From positions 5,202,008-5,266,007 of the forward strand of contig CM053331.1 in the NCBI GenBank assembly GCA_028583605.1: DNA of 64,000 bases, written 5' to 3'. The notes under the pieces were generated by a model. That model saw only the letters and a list, made by a program, of their open reading frames with translations, searched no databases and was not told the DNA's origin. This document shows, piece after piece, positions 12,025 to 22,560 of the stretch. How positions within the stretch are numbered: the stretch's first letter is position 1; each line of letters begins with the position of its first letter. The translations under genes and the position numbers were made by a program. The DNA is from Dastarcus helophoroides. Taxonomy: Eukaryota > Arthropoda > Insecta > Coleoptera > Bothrideridae.

Positions 12025-12520
12025 TGGGAGACTGGTCCTTGGTTATCTTCAAAAATTGAAATACAAAAATTATCCCCTGAAACCAAGAAAGATTAAAAAA
12101 CACAACAAAGGTTGCTTTAACGCGTTTCGACAGCCAAGCTATCATATTCAGAGAGATACTGACTGAAACCAGAAAAGATTAAAAAAACACAAAGGTTGCT
12201 TTAACGCGTTTCGACAGCCAAGCTATCAACTTCAGAGAGATACTGACTGAAACCAGGAAAGATTAAAAAAACACAACAAAGGTTGCTTTAACGCGTTTCG
12301 ACAGCCAAGCTATCATATTCAGAGAGATACTGACTGAAACCAGGAAAGATTAAAAAAACACAACAAAGGTTGCTTTAACGCCTTTCGACAGCCAAGCTAT
12401 CATTTTCAGAGATATACTGAAGATGATAGCTTAGCTGTTGAAATGCGTTAGAGCAACCTTTGTTGTGTTTTTTAATCTTTCTTGGTTTCAGGGGGCAATT
12501 TTTGTATTTCAATTTTTCTC
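12025..12520. repeat. Fold-back element cluster: four direct ~86-bp copies plus an inverted copy
   Basis: After an outer arm (GGACTGGTCC-like, then TATCTTCAAAAATTGAAATA), the unit GAAACCAAGAAAGATT ... CAGAGAGATACTGA repeats in tandem with starts at 12079, 12165, 12249 and 12336 (steps of 86, 84 and 87 bp). At about 12420 the orientation flips: GATGATAGCTTAGCTG ... TTTCTTGGTTTCAGG ends near 12520. Other members occur at 13.34-13.44, 17.82-18.04, 41.0-41.33, 51.5-51.8, 57.37-57.51 and 59.96-60.08 kb. No coding capacity. Confidence 0.8.
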
Positions 12521-13613
12521 AAACTCGCGACTTCAAAATCTCAACATTTTGAACTTGTTTCTTGGATTTTCGATTTTAGTCTCAATATTTTGACTTTATT
12601 CTCCACATTTTGTTTCTGAATTGGAAAGAAATTAAAGAATGGTTTCTATTTTTTTGAAAAATTTTAAAAGTTTCTAAACAAAATTTCGAATTTTTTGAGA
12701 AATTTTGACTATCTTTTTGTAATTTTAAACTCGAAATTTTCACTTCTTTCACAAAATTTTGGTCTTAAAGTTGAATAGTCGAATAGGTCTTATAATATTA
12801 AAGTTGTTTAATGAAATTTTGACTTATATTACGAAATATCAATTGTAATGCCTAAAATTAAGAAAAAAATAGTAATTACAAGTGAGAACTTGAAATTCTG
12901 TAGATTTCGAAAAAGTTTCCAATTTTAAAAAATGTGATAGTGTTTGTATTATTTTATAAATCTTAATATTTCAGCTTTTTCCAGTTTTCAAGTTTAATCC
13001 CCAAAATTAAATCTTAAGCTTTCACTTTATTCTCAAATTCCGTATTTAATTAAAAAATAAATACTTTTTTGTAACTCTGGAATAATAAAATTAGAATTAT
13101 GAGTTCTGAAAAAAGTCTACAATTCTTTACGGGCAAAATTTCGAATTTAAACTTGCGATTTTGTTAAAATAATTCAAAATTTAGATAAAATGGAAACTAG
13201 TAGATACAAAGTCGAGAATGTTCAAAGAATCTTCTCGGAATTTAAAAAAAGGGATATAGAAAACAAAATTCGGCAATTAAGACACAATTTCACAAATAGA
13301 AGAAAAAAAGGCCCTTTCAGGAAAATTAAGAATAGAATAGTTTCTCTCTGAAGATGACAGCTTGGCTGTCGAAACGCTTTAGAGCAACCTTTGTTGTGTT
13401 TTTTAATTTTTCTTGGTTTCAGGGGACAAGTTCTGCGTTTCAATTTTTAAAAATAAAAGTTAAATGCCTAAATACAAATTAAAAAAAAAACGAAATTTTC
13501 AGATAAAATCGATATTTATGAGTTACATCATACAAGAAAATCTACCACACAGCCCTGAAGTCGAATTGGAAAAGAGTCATATTTCAATAAATAAATAAAA
13601 AATTTCCGAAGAA

Positions 13614-14882
13614 TTGGAATTAGTTTTAAAGGTTTTTTTTCGAAATTTGAGGCTTTATTGAGCAAAAATGGTTACAAATCGATTATTCAAAGTATTGTAC
13701 ATCCTAGCCACTATCTTTTTTCATATTTCTGTCAATTTTTGGATACCAGCTCGGAAGAACAGTTCGACTTTTGATGCAATCCATGTATCGATCCATTTTT
13801 TCGTTTCCTCGTAAGAGGGTTAAGTGCTGGTCAGCCAAGCCATGTGCCATCGATCGGAACAAGTAGTAAACGGACGGGGCAATATCTGGGGAATACGGCG
13901 GGTGCGGTAGAACATCCCATTCCAACGTTTCCAAGTACTTTTTGACGGGTTTTGCCACATGAGGACGAGCGTTGTCATGTTGCAAAATGACTTTGTCCTG
14001 CCGCTGCTCGAATTGCGGCCGTTTTTCCTTCAATGCCCGGCTCAAACGCATCAATTATGTTCGGTAGAGGTCCCCGGTGATGGTTTCGTTCGGTTTGAGC
14101 AGCTCATAATCAATGACGCCCAGCTGATCCCACCAAATGCAAAGCATGAGCTTGGATCCATGGATATTCGGTCTTGGCGTTGATGACGATGTGTGACCGG
14201 AGTATCTATACGATTTTTTACGTTTGGGGTTATCGTAATGGATCCGCTTTTCATCGCCAGTGACGATGCGATACAAAAAACCTTTCCTTTTTTGACTCAG
14301 AGCAGCTGTTCGCACGTCATAACCCGCCTCTCCACGTCTCTCGGCTTCAGCTCGTATGGCACCCAATATTTTTGCTTCTGAATCACACCCATGGCTTTGA
14401 GACGTTTGCCGACTGTTGACAAATCAACTCCCAATGATACGGACAATTCTTGGAGCGTTTGACATGGATCTTCGTCGAGTAACGCCTCCAATTCTTCGTA
14501 TTCAAACTTTTTCGGCTGACCGGGACGTTCCTTATCATCGGTGTCAAAATCACCACTTTTGAAGCGTCGAAACCAGTACTCACATGTCGAAATCGATGGA
14601 GTATAACCCCCTAAGCTTCCTCGAGCAGGAAACGACTCGCAGCAGCAGTTTTCTTCAAATGGAAGCAGAACAATAAAGCTTCCCGAAAATTGCGTTTATT
14701 CGGCACGAAAGTCGACATATTGAATGGTCTTGGAATTTTGTTCTTTACACTTGCGCAAGATGACACATACTGACAATCCAAGCTATAATATAGTGCTTTG
14801 GCGCGAATATTGTTTTGGAGTGCCCACATGCAACATACGTTTACAAGGCCATCTCTTAGAAAAGCTTTAAAACTAATTCCAA
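13614..14882 (-). mobile_element. mariner-type DNA transposon, degraded, ~1.27 kb
   Basis: An identical 18-bp inverted repeat TTGGAATTAGTTTTAAAG lies at 13614-13631, with its complement at 14865-14882; a few more outer bases match imperfectly. The length is typical for mariner, and a mariner transposase is encoded on the - strand. The matching repeat at 50.55-50.60 kb lacks the insertion and supplies the empty site: sequence equivalent to ...CCGAAGAA joins directly to AATATTTTT.... Confidence 0.9.
13704..14718 (-). pseudogene. mariner transposase remnant with a lost catalytic Asp
   Basis: The pieces follow the family order. The N-terminus MSTFVPNKRNFREALLFC starts at 14718, followed by helix-turn-helix segments near 14580-14400, the first catalytic Asp in VTGDEKRIHYDNPKRK (about 14250), the second in LQHDNARPHVAKPVKKYL (about 13980) and the third block HPPYSPDIAPSVYYLF (about 13890). 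In mariners the third motif is normally SPD-x-APSD; here the final Asp is Val, so the D,D34D triad is broken. At least three frameshifts and one stop also interrupt the frame. Confidence 0.9.
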
Positions 14883-15191
14883 CTCCTAATATTTTTCGGG
14901 AAACTTTCGTTTTTTTTTTGTTAAAATTTCAACAATCCAAATATCAAAAAAAAGTTGAAATTTTCAGAAAATATTTGTCAATTCTGTTTTAATTGTTTAT
15001 CAAAGCGCGACAAAAAAATACTAATTTAAGAAATAGGTCAAAATCTCCACTTGCAAGTTTACAGAAAATACTCTGGAGGTCAACTACTCCCAGAATCTTT
15101 TCCTTTACGCAGACGAAGGCGCGTGTATTAATTAATTTGAGATACAAAACTGAATGACTATCAAATATTAAACATCATTTTGCTGTTTCAG

Positions 15192-15373
15192 CCCGATCCA
15201 AATGTATTTGAAGCCCAAACACCCGAAGGACTTATCCGTGGCCATGCCTATAGTATAACGAAAATATGTTTCGTGGATATCGCAACGCCAAACGTATCCG
15301 GAAAGATTCCTCTCATTCGAATGAGAAACCCTTGGGGCAATGAAGTCGAGTGGAATGGCCCATGGAGCGATGG
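15192..15373 (+). CDS. Calpain exon: catalytic His and Asn of the protease core
   Basis: A T-rich tract and acceptor TTTCAG lead into [20 protein letters not shown]; the donor is GTACGT after TGG AGC GAT GG. The exon holds the catalytic His in [10 protein letters not shown] (about 15236-15250) and the catalytic Asn in [12 protein letters not shown] (about 15319-15354), both intact. It is 182 bp and ends two bases into a Gly codon, which the next exon completes. With the Cys exon upstream of the window this makes a complete papain-like triad, so the enzyme is predicted to be active. Confidence 0.96.
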
Positions 15374-15629
15374 GTACGTAATTGAGTCTTTGCTCTTTCC
15401 TTTTGTCTTTTATATTTTATTCATATAATGACATAACTGACAAACTATATTTGATAGTAATAATCAAAAATATAAAAATTTCATCTAGTTTGAAATTTTC
15501 AACCTTTTTCCCAAAATTTCCTTGTTAGCTATCGTAAGATTTTAGTGTAAGAAATAGTCAGATCGTCATTTGACCACTGAAAGCATGTGAACTGACCTGC
15601 GACACTATTCTAAGAATAGAGTACATGTA
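15374..15629 (+). other. Intron before the second mariner, nothing seen
   Basis: Short AT-rich intron stretch with no recognised feature. Confidence 0.5.
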
Positions 15630-16918
15630 ACAGGTCATTCAATAGGTCCGTAGGATAAGTAAGAAAAACACAAAATTTTGACAAAACTCAATTTTGTTAT
15701 TCAATATAGTTGCCTTCGAGGACGATACAACGAGTATAGCAATTTTTAAACCTTTCGATACCTCTTTTATAGTACGATTTCTTTTTCTCGCCAAAATAGG
15801 CCTGTTTCAGCGATTACTTCATCATTGGACTTAAATGTCTTTCCAACAAGCATTCTTTTGGGATCTGAAAACAGGAAAAAGTCGTTGGGGGCTAAATCTG
15901 GAGAATACGGTGGGTGGGTAAGCAATTCGAAGCCCAATTCATTCAATTTTGCCATCGTTTTTATCGATTTGTGACACGGTGCATTGTCTTGGTGAAACAA
16001 CACTTTTTTTCTTTTGCAAATATGGCCGTTTCTTTACGATTTCATCCTTCAATCGATCCACAATTGCACAGTAATAGTCGCTGTTGATGATGGTTCCTTT
16101 TTGGAGATAGTCGATGAATATTATTCCGTTCGCATCCCAAAATACAGAAGCCATCACGTTACCGGCCGACTGTTGCGTCTTTGCTCGCTTTGGATTCGGT
16201 TCGTCGACTGCTGTCCACTCAGCTGACTGTCTTTTGGATTCTGGTGTATAATAGTGAAGCCATGTCTCATCCGTTGTCACATATCGACGATAGAATTCTA
16301 TTTTATTGCGGTTTAACAGCGCCGAACACTCCTCTGAATCATCGATTCGTTGTTTTTGATCGACTGTGAGCTCACGCGGCACCCACTTTGCACAGAGCTT
16401 TCGCATATACAAATGTTCGTGTAAAATGGTAAAAACACTACCATCTGATATCGTTACAATGTCGTCTAGCTCGAGCATCTTCAATTTGCGATCGTTCATA
16501 ACCAATTTGTGAATTTTTTTGATGTTTTCTGGAATAACAGTCTCCTTTGGGCGTCCACTGCGCTCTGCATCATTTGTGCTGGTACGACCACGTTTAAATT
16601 CAGCAATCCACTTCTCTACCATTTGTCTCATGGAGCAGAGTTCGAATAATGTTTATGAAGCCATTGTTTGGTTTCCACTGTATTTTTTTTCATCAAAAAG
16701 CAATGCTTTATCAAAACTCGAAATTCACTTTTTTCCATTTTTTTTTTCATTAACAAAAGTTGCTTCACACAAAATGCTATAACTCACGAATCGATAGTTA
16801 GATTTCTGTCAAATTTATACACGTATCGTTTGAAGGTTAGTACTAAATAAAAATCATATGGAAAAAATTCTAGTAACGCTATCTATGTGTCATCCTATGG
16901 ACTTTTTGAATGGACTGG
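15630..16918 (-). mobile_element. mariner DNA transposon, 1289 bp, in antisense orientation
   Basis: TA dinucleotides flank the element at 15628-15629 and 16919-16920. The left end ACAGGTCATTCAATAGGTCC and the complement of the right end CCAGTCCATTCAAAAAGTCC are imperfect inverted repeats, with 21 of 28 positions matching. The size and the transposase inside are typical of mariner. It lies in the 2.1-kb calpain intron between the exon with the catalytic His/Asn and the following one. Confidence 0.92.
15697..16738 (-). pseudogene. mariner transposase, nearly complete with frameshifts
   Basis: The reading frame begins with ATG at 16738 and ends LEGNYIE-stop at 15697-15699. Recognisable parts are the helix-turn-helix region with GRPKETVIPENIKKIHKL, the linker motif WVPRELTVDQK, the first catalytic Asp in VTTDETWLHYYTPES, the second in FHQDNAPCHKSI, and the third in YSPDLAPNDFFLF. 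All three D,D34D residues are present. Frame breaks are near the start (about 16630), at the A-run encoding QKKK (about 16005) and near 15790, so it cannot be translated through. The sequence resembles mariners common in arthropods. Confidence 0.92.
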
Positions 16919-16920
16919 TA

Positions 16921-17494
16921 GGTGTAAAATTTGGTGTTATCTTGTAGTCTGTAGTTTTTGTACAAAGGAATTTTACATCCCAGATCTCGGCTATGTCAGT
17001 TCACTTCTTTCAGTTTTCATAAAAACGCATTTCATGCTATCAAGACCTGATAGTGATCCCGAACATTCGTCTTTAATCTTAAAACGAATTCAATTCAGGA
17101 ATTACAACATAACAGTAGACGTTTTAAGGAGAAAATTAGAAATTCCAAATTTGAAACCCCCATTTCAGTTTATTTCTTGAAATTCGAAAATTTGGATTCA
17201 ATAATTACAAGTTTGAACTGGGGATTAATCCAGAAATAGATTCAAATTACCAAACTTATTTAAAACTAAGCAGCGAATTTTGACAAGAAAAGACTAGAAA
17301 AAGCTTGTTTTTCTAATTTATACTCAATATTTCGAAAATCCAGGCGAACTTTTCAAATTAAAGTCAAAATTTCCAGAAATAATATCCAAAATACTAGGAA
17401 AATTCTCGAATTTAAGGTCAAAAAAGAGAACGAAAAATGTCTTTAAAAATCAACGTTTTTATTTGATAAATTATTATCAAATTGACATTTTCAG
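16921..17494 (+). other. Calpain intron, AT-rich, no gene
   Basis: No transposon or exon recognised. The 97-codon open frame starting at 16887 has no family resemblance and straddles the mariner end, so it is not called. Confidence 0.5.
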
Positions 17495-17742
17495 CGCCCC
17501 AGAATGGAGGTACATCACGCCAGAAAATCAACAAGCTTTAGGCCTTAACTTTGACAACGATGGGGAGTTTTGGATATCGTATAAGGATTTCCAAACACAC
17601 TTCAGCCGCCTTGAAATATGCAATTTGAATCCGGACTCCCTCACTGGGGAAGAGTTCTCTAATAAGAAAAAGTGGATCATGTCCGTATTTGAGGGCAGAT
17701 GGGTTAAAGGCGTAACGGCCGGAGGATGCAGAAATTTCCTAG
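17495..17742 (+). CDS. Calpain exon: end of protease core and start of domain III
   Basis: The acceptor is TTTTCAG and the donor GTACGT; 248 bases with the first completing Gly. The protein runs APEWRYITPENQQALGLNF, then DGEFWISYKDFQTHFSRLEI, CNLNPDSL and GVTAGGCRNFLG. These are the end of the CysPc core (the FWISYKDF block follows the catalytic Asn region) and the linker into the C2-like domain III (WVKGVTAGGCRN). One G is left over and joins AA of the next exon to make Glu. A fold-back repeat is inserted only 80 bp after the donor. Confidence 0.96.
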
Positions 17743-17822
17743 GTACGTTTGATGATAATTAAAAATAATCCAATTTTGAGATGTTTCGTTCGAAGCAAGG
17801 TCTATCTTACAGAAATGAGTTA

Positions 17823-18039
17823 CAAATTGAAATACATATCTTGTCCTCTGAAACCAAGAAAGATTAAAAAACACAACAGAGTTATCATCTTCAGAGAGAT
17901 ACTGAGTATCTCTCTGAAGATGATAGCTTGGCTGTTGAAACGCATTTGTTGTGTTTTTAAATCTTTCTTGGTTTCAGGGGCGAAGATTTGTATTTCAATT
18001 TTTGAAGATAACCAAGGACCAGTCCGTTCCACCAAAAAA
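17823..18039. repeat. Fold-back (palindromic) repeat flanked by a 12-bp direct repeat
   Basis: Most of the element is one palindrome. The centre is a perfect 19-bp stem (17883-17901 and 17907-17925) around CTGAG. The outer arms include GAAACCAAGAAAGATT on the left and its complement on the right, then an unpaired right tail ending GGACCAGTCCGTTCCACC. AGAAATGAGTTA occurs on both sides (17811-17822 and 18040-18051) and is probably the duplicated target. No ORF, so it is non-autonomous. Confidence 0.8.
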
Positions 18040-18051
18040 AGAAATGAGTTA

Positions 18052-18408
18052 ATCGAAAATTTACCGTGAGGCAGAAATATTGACTTTATTTTTCAAAAAT
18101 ATATTTGTTAATTACAAAAGTTCGTGCCTATAAAAAAAATAAAACATATTTTGTTACTCAATTGAAAAAATCTCCAACGGCCCTTGGAACGGACGAATTT
18201 CCTTTTTGGAAAATTAGTTGGCTTAGGCGCATGAAGATTTTTGTTTAAAATTTGTTTACAAACTTTTGAAATGAACTAAAGTTATTACTCATTAATACCT
18301 GCTCATTTAAATATTGCTATTCGTTACTGGTTTGATGATTTAAACACTGTGAATTTTTAACACTTTTATTTAACAAAATCCGGGTATTTGTATAACTAAT
18401 TTACAACT
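18052..18408 (+). other. Intron between fold-back repeat and LINE, nothing seen
   Basis: AT-rich sequence with no recognisable gene or repeat. Confidence 0.5.
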
Positions 18409-18655
18409 GATTTAGTTTTTTTTTTTTAAATAGGGTAAAATGCTTTACGCACAACTGGGAAGATAACCCAGATAGTGTCGGACTTCCGCTCAAACTACGG
18501 GTACCGACTAAAAACCCCTACTTCTTCGGGCCGGGCCCTTGGCCCCCAATCCCTCCGTCGGAACAGTACAATAGTGCTGGAGCACTATTGTAAGCTGTTT
18601 TGCCTGAAACATAAGAACAAACAAAACAGAAAATTTTTACGATGAAAGTCTCAGC

Positions 18656-21361
18656 CTAGAGGACCATCCTTGGTCTCCTAATCCTGGTTGGGATGTCTGG
18701 ATCGTAATCCACTGCCTGTCGAACTAGTTCGTTGGGATGCGTTTCCGCTCTCACCATCGCCCTGGAATTAATTTCCCTAAGAAATTCTCTTACCAAAGGT
18801 AGTTCAGCTTCTCTGTGGAGCTGATTGTTTCTCACAAACCATGGAGCGTCCATGGTTTGTCTTAGAAAGACGTTCTGGAACACCTGGAGTTTCTTCATCT
18901 GATTATCCGTTGCTTGTGACCAAGCTACAGATGCGTAGGTCATCGCTGGTCTTATGATTGATTTGTATAGTAACACTTTAAGTCCAATGGACAGGTTACT
19001 ATTTCTACCAATCATCGCTTGCAGCAGTCCCTTCAGCATTTTAGCTTTGGACACTGCATAATCGATTTGTGCCTGGAAAGTTAGTCTTTTGTCTAAAATG
19101 ACACCTAGATACTTTGCCTGAAGTCTCCAGTCGACGTTTTGCCCATGAACATTCACATGTCCATATGGTTGGAGTCTTTTCAAGTGAAAAAGAATGCTTG
19201 GGTCTTGTCTGCGTTGACTTGGATTCTCCATTGGCCAAAGTAATCTAGTAGACTGTCTGTTGCCTCCTGAAGTCGTCTGGTGACCACCTCTGGGCTGAAA
19301 GAGTACGCCACTAAAGCTGTGTCATCTGCGTAAGTTGCCAATAAGGTGTTGTCGGTTGTTGGATTGGTTCTCGGAATGTCTGCTGTGAACAGAGAATACA
19401 GCAGAGGTGACAAGGCAGAACCTTGAGGCACTCCATACTGTAACCTAAACTGGTTTGATAGTTCCTGACCCACCTTTGCTCTGAAAGAGCGCTGGTCCAG
19501 GAACGAGCTTACCATTTGAACCATTGTTAGAGGTATTCCAAACTGGTGCATCTTGTAGACCAATCCTTGGTGCCAAACTGTGTCAAATGCTTTGGAGATA
19601 TCGAAGAAAATAGCTCCCACTACCTGGTTCCAGTTCATGCGTTGAGTGATTGTTTCAACCACTCTCAGCAGTTGGTCTGAGGTAGAGTGCATCGGTTGGA
19701 ACCCAAATTGTTCCTTATGAACTATGTCGCGATCGCTGATGATATTCTGCAGACGTTTTCTTAAAATCCTTTCCGCCACTTTACCCAAATTGGATAAGAG
19801 GCTGATTGGCCTGTAATTTTGGGAAAATTTCCCGTCCTTACCTGGCTTAGGAATGAAGATAACGTTTCCATCTTGTTGGAAAATGCCGGAATTTAAATAT
19901 AGAATTGACTATTGCTCCAAAATATTTGATAGCTTGGTCCGGAAGAGACTTCAGAGCTTGGTTTGGAATGCCATCTGGACCTGGAGACTTTTTGACATTT
20001 AGCTTGCGCAGAAAGCTTTGGATTTCCTCCTCGTTAGTTGGCTGGATGACGTCGTCTTCTTCTGGCACTTCCTCCTGAAGAATTTGCACCTCTTCTTCCA
20101 CCTCATCTACAAAGTCCACTTCTTCAAGTGTGGCCTGACAGTGTCGTTCAAAGGTCTCAGCAAAAGCTGCGGCCTTTTCCTGATCTGAGTAAGCCATTCC
20201 TTGAGGTCCGTGTATCGGAGGGAAAGGTTTCCTAACTCCTCTTAGAGCTTTGGCTGTGCGCCAGAGATCTGATGAAGTTTCGAGGTTGCAACTTCTTAGG
20301 TGTTCCTGAAATTTAGAAGTTTTGTGCTCTCTGAGTTCATACCTGCGCTCGTGGATGAGCCTGTTGACTTCCGCCTTATCTGCTTGCAGATTGGTCCGTC
20401 TTGCTCTCTTCCTGGCACGATTTTTCCTTCTAATTAGCTCCACCAAGTGATTTGACAGTGGTTCCCTTCCTTCTATACGCCGGAAAGTTTTGGTCGCTGC
20501 CAGAATTGAATCTGTTATGGTGATTTCCAGTCTTTCCACCGCTGCGTTGATGTCATCGTTTGTATTGATCTCTTCAGGCTCTTCCAGGTTTTCTGCTAGA
20601 TACTCCCTGAACTGTGTCCAGTTTGTTTTCTTGCAGTTGTCTGGATGCTTGGGTCCACGATCATCTCCGATGGTCATCATCACTGGGTTGTGGTCTGAAC
20701 TGAGCTCACTAACTGATGTTAACTCAACAGTGTATCGAACATCCCTCATCAGTGCAACGTCCAGGACATCTGGAATTCCTGTGGCGTGATGATGATGGGT
20801 TGGTTCTTCTGGAAGCCATTACATCGATTCCGTTCTGTGCTGTGAACCTTTGAAGTGTCCTCCCGTTTTTGTTGTTGACTCTGCTGCCCCACTCGACGTT
20901 TTTGGCATTAAGGTCTCCGGCCACAATAACATTGTGTTTATTTCGAAGATGCGTGCCAAATCTGTCTCTGTGAGGGCGTTGGTTATGGAGTAACAAGACA
21001 CCAGCGTCAGAGGTCCCTGCGCTATTTGAATTGTTACTCCAATTCCTTCCAGCTTTTCCAACTCCGGGGTGCCTGCAGCAAAATGTGTTAGCTTTCTACT
21101 TACATAGATAGCTGTACCTCCTCCTGGGCCAGTTGGTCTGTCTCTGCGGTGAAGAACATATCCTCGGATTTTGGGATCCTTAGATCTGAACGTCATCCTG
21201 GTTTCGCTCAGCATCAGTACGTCCAGGTCGTTTTCCTTTGCGAAAACTTCAAGTTCGTTCCTGTTGCCTTGGAGTCCGTTGCAGTTCCAGAAAACTGCCT
21301 TGAGATGCTGGTGACGAGCAGGGTTTCCTTCGTTAACTCTCCTTTCCTGGCGTCTCTCCAT
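18656..21361 (-). pseudogene. LINE ORF2: endonuclease plus reverse transcriptase, broken
   Basis: In order on the - strand: an APE-like endonuclease (LKAVFWNCNGLQGNRNELEV, LSETRM, GPGGGTAIYVSRKL and VIVAGDLNAKNVEWGS), a basic linker with SPGPDGIPNQALKSLP (about 19995-19940), then reverse transcriptase with HKEQFGFQPMHSTSDQLLRV, FFDISKAFDTVWHQGLVYKM, YGVPQGSALSPLLYSLF and catalytic YADDTALVAYS (about 19330), and a C-terminal domain ending near 18656. The catalytic motifs survive, but frameshifts near 20950, 20735, 19840 and 19200 split the frame. Relatedness is to the jockey clade. Confidence 0.92.
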
Positions 21362-22314
21362 TACTGTTTCAGGGAGATTATCTTGGTGCTTACGATGGCC
21401 TCTTGGCTGTTCCCGGCTTCAGAGACGGCCCTAATCAAGTCCAATACGACTTGATTTGTCGTTTCCGAAGTCTTTTTGGGGATCTTCTTCGCGCCACCTG
21501 CAACTGAGGCATAAGTATTTCCACTTACCTTTGGGTTGGAGGTTCCGACCGGTTTCGGCACAGCCTTTGGAGGTTTGACTGTTGTTGTTGCCTTTACTGT
21601 CGGTTTGGCTTTTGAAGTTGGAATCTTCTCCTGAGTGGCCTTTTGCTTCCTTGGCGCTGGAAAGGCAGGGCATCCTCTGTAGCTCGCTACATGGTCTCCT
21701 TTGCAGTTGGCGCACTTGGCCGGTTTGTCCCTCGGCCGCTTGCAGTCTTTCGTAAAGTGTTTCCCAGCACACTTCACGCAAACTGCCTCGGCGTGACAGT
21801 TCGTCTGTCCGTGGTGGAAACGCTGACACCTGTGGCATTGCTTCGCCAGGTTATTGGACCTTGGGATCTCCACCTGGATATCCAGCCCCATTAAACTTGT
21901 CGTCTGGAAGATACCTTCTTGTCCGTGTTGCAGCTCCACGAACATTAGACTGTGAGTCTTCTTTGTGCGAGAATTTTTCATTCTTCGCACGTTGACAACC
22001 TTGAAGTCCTCCTCTTCAAGGGCAGTTTTAAAATCTTCCTCCGGGATGTCCTTTGGAACATTTCTAATCACTGCCTTGACGCTTCTGTCTCCTGGGAGAG
22101 AGAAGGTGTGATAAGGTACCTTTTCATTCTCCAGGAGCCTTGTTAGCGCTCTGAAATCGTCCTCTGATGCCGGCTGTATTCGGATTCCCTCAAAGACGCA
22201 CTTCGCCTTTGTGAATCCAATTTTTCTGGAATACATTAAAGAATTAATGTGCTTCCACTTACCGCTATCCCTGATAATAATCGGTGGAATTCGGCTTCCG
22301 TCTCTGCTGTCTTC
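21361..22314 (-). CDS. LINE ORF1 (gag-like, CCHC zinc knuckles), 5'-truncated
   Basis: An open frame runs from the element's truncated 5' end (22314) to the stop at 21361-21363; the first ATG is at 22236. The N-terminal half has the fold typical of jockey ORF1 before the knuckles (GIRIQPASEDDFRALTRLL, VIRNVPKDIPEEDF). Three CCHC knuckles follow: CHRCQRFHHGQTNC, CVKCAGKHFTKDC and CANCKGDHVASYRGC, then a basic/Pro/Lys-rich tail. The protein binds element RNA. No internal frame break was seen, unlike ORF2. The stop overlaps the ORF2 start as TAATG. Truncated, so probably not functional. Confidence 0.85.
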   Translation of the reverse strand, partial: EDSRDGSRIPPIIIRDSGKWKHINSLMYSRKIGFTKAKCVFEGIRIQPASEDDFRALTRLLENEKVPYHTFSLPGDRSVKAVIRNVPKDIPEEDFKTALEEEDFKVVNVRRMKNSRTKKTHSLMFVELQHGQEGIFQTTSLMGLDIQVEIPRSNNLAKQCHRCQRFHHGQTNCHAEAVCVKCAGKHFTKDCKRPRDKPAKCANCKGDHVASYRGCPAFPAPRKQKATQEKIPTSKAKPTVKATTTVKPPKAVPKPVGTSNPKVSGNTYASVAGGAKKIPKKTSETTNQVVLDLIRAVSEAGNSQEAIVSTKIISLKQ

Positions 22315-22560
22315 GATTTAGTTATGGTGCGACTGCTGGTTTATATTGTTATTCCATACTTATTAGAACATTCGTCATTTTAAAGTATTGAACATACAAT
22401 TGCCTATTTCCTAATTGCTTGTAAGCATTCGATAGACGTCTCGAATCTATAAATAATTTCTACGAATGTGTATCTCCCTAATAGCTTTTAATAATAAACA
22501 TCTACTAAACGATGTTTAACGTCAGAGTCAGTTACAATATTTATGTTATCTTTGTTTTAG

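Larger units (their letters stand above)
12430..15066. repeat. AT-rich interspersed repeat, inverted copy of 50.41-51.60 kb
   Basis: By eye the block aligns to the reverse complement of 50412-51600 throughout, for example TTGTTTCTTGGA near 12555 and CACTTGCAAGTTTAC near 15050-15064. Copy 1 carries two extra insertions absent from the other copy: a fold-back half element at about 13340-13445 and a mariner at 13614-14882. No coding capacity apart from the mariner. Confidence 0.75.
18418..22314 (-). mobile_element. jockey-like LINE, 3.9 kb, antisense, flanked by a 9-bp target duplication
   Basis: GATTTAGTT flanks the insertion at 18409-18417 and 22315-22323. The left (3') end is a T-run on the + strand at 18418-18430, i.e. 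a poly(A) tail of the antisense element. Two ORFs are present: a gag-like ORF1 with zinc knuckles and an endonuclease/reverse transcriptase ORF2. The ORF1 frame stays open right up to the 5' junction, so the copy is 5'-truncated within ORF1. It occupies most of the 4.8-kb calpain intron. Confidence 0.93.
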
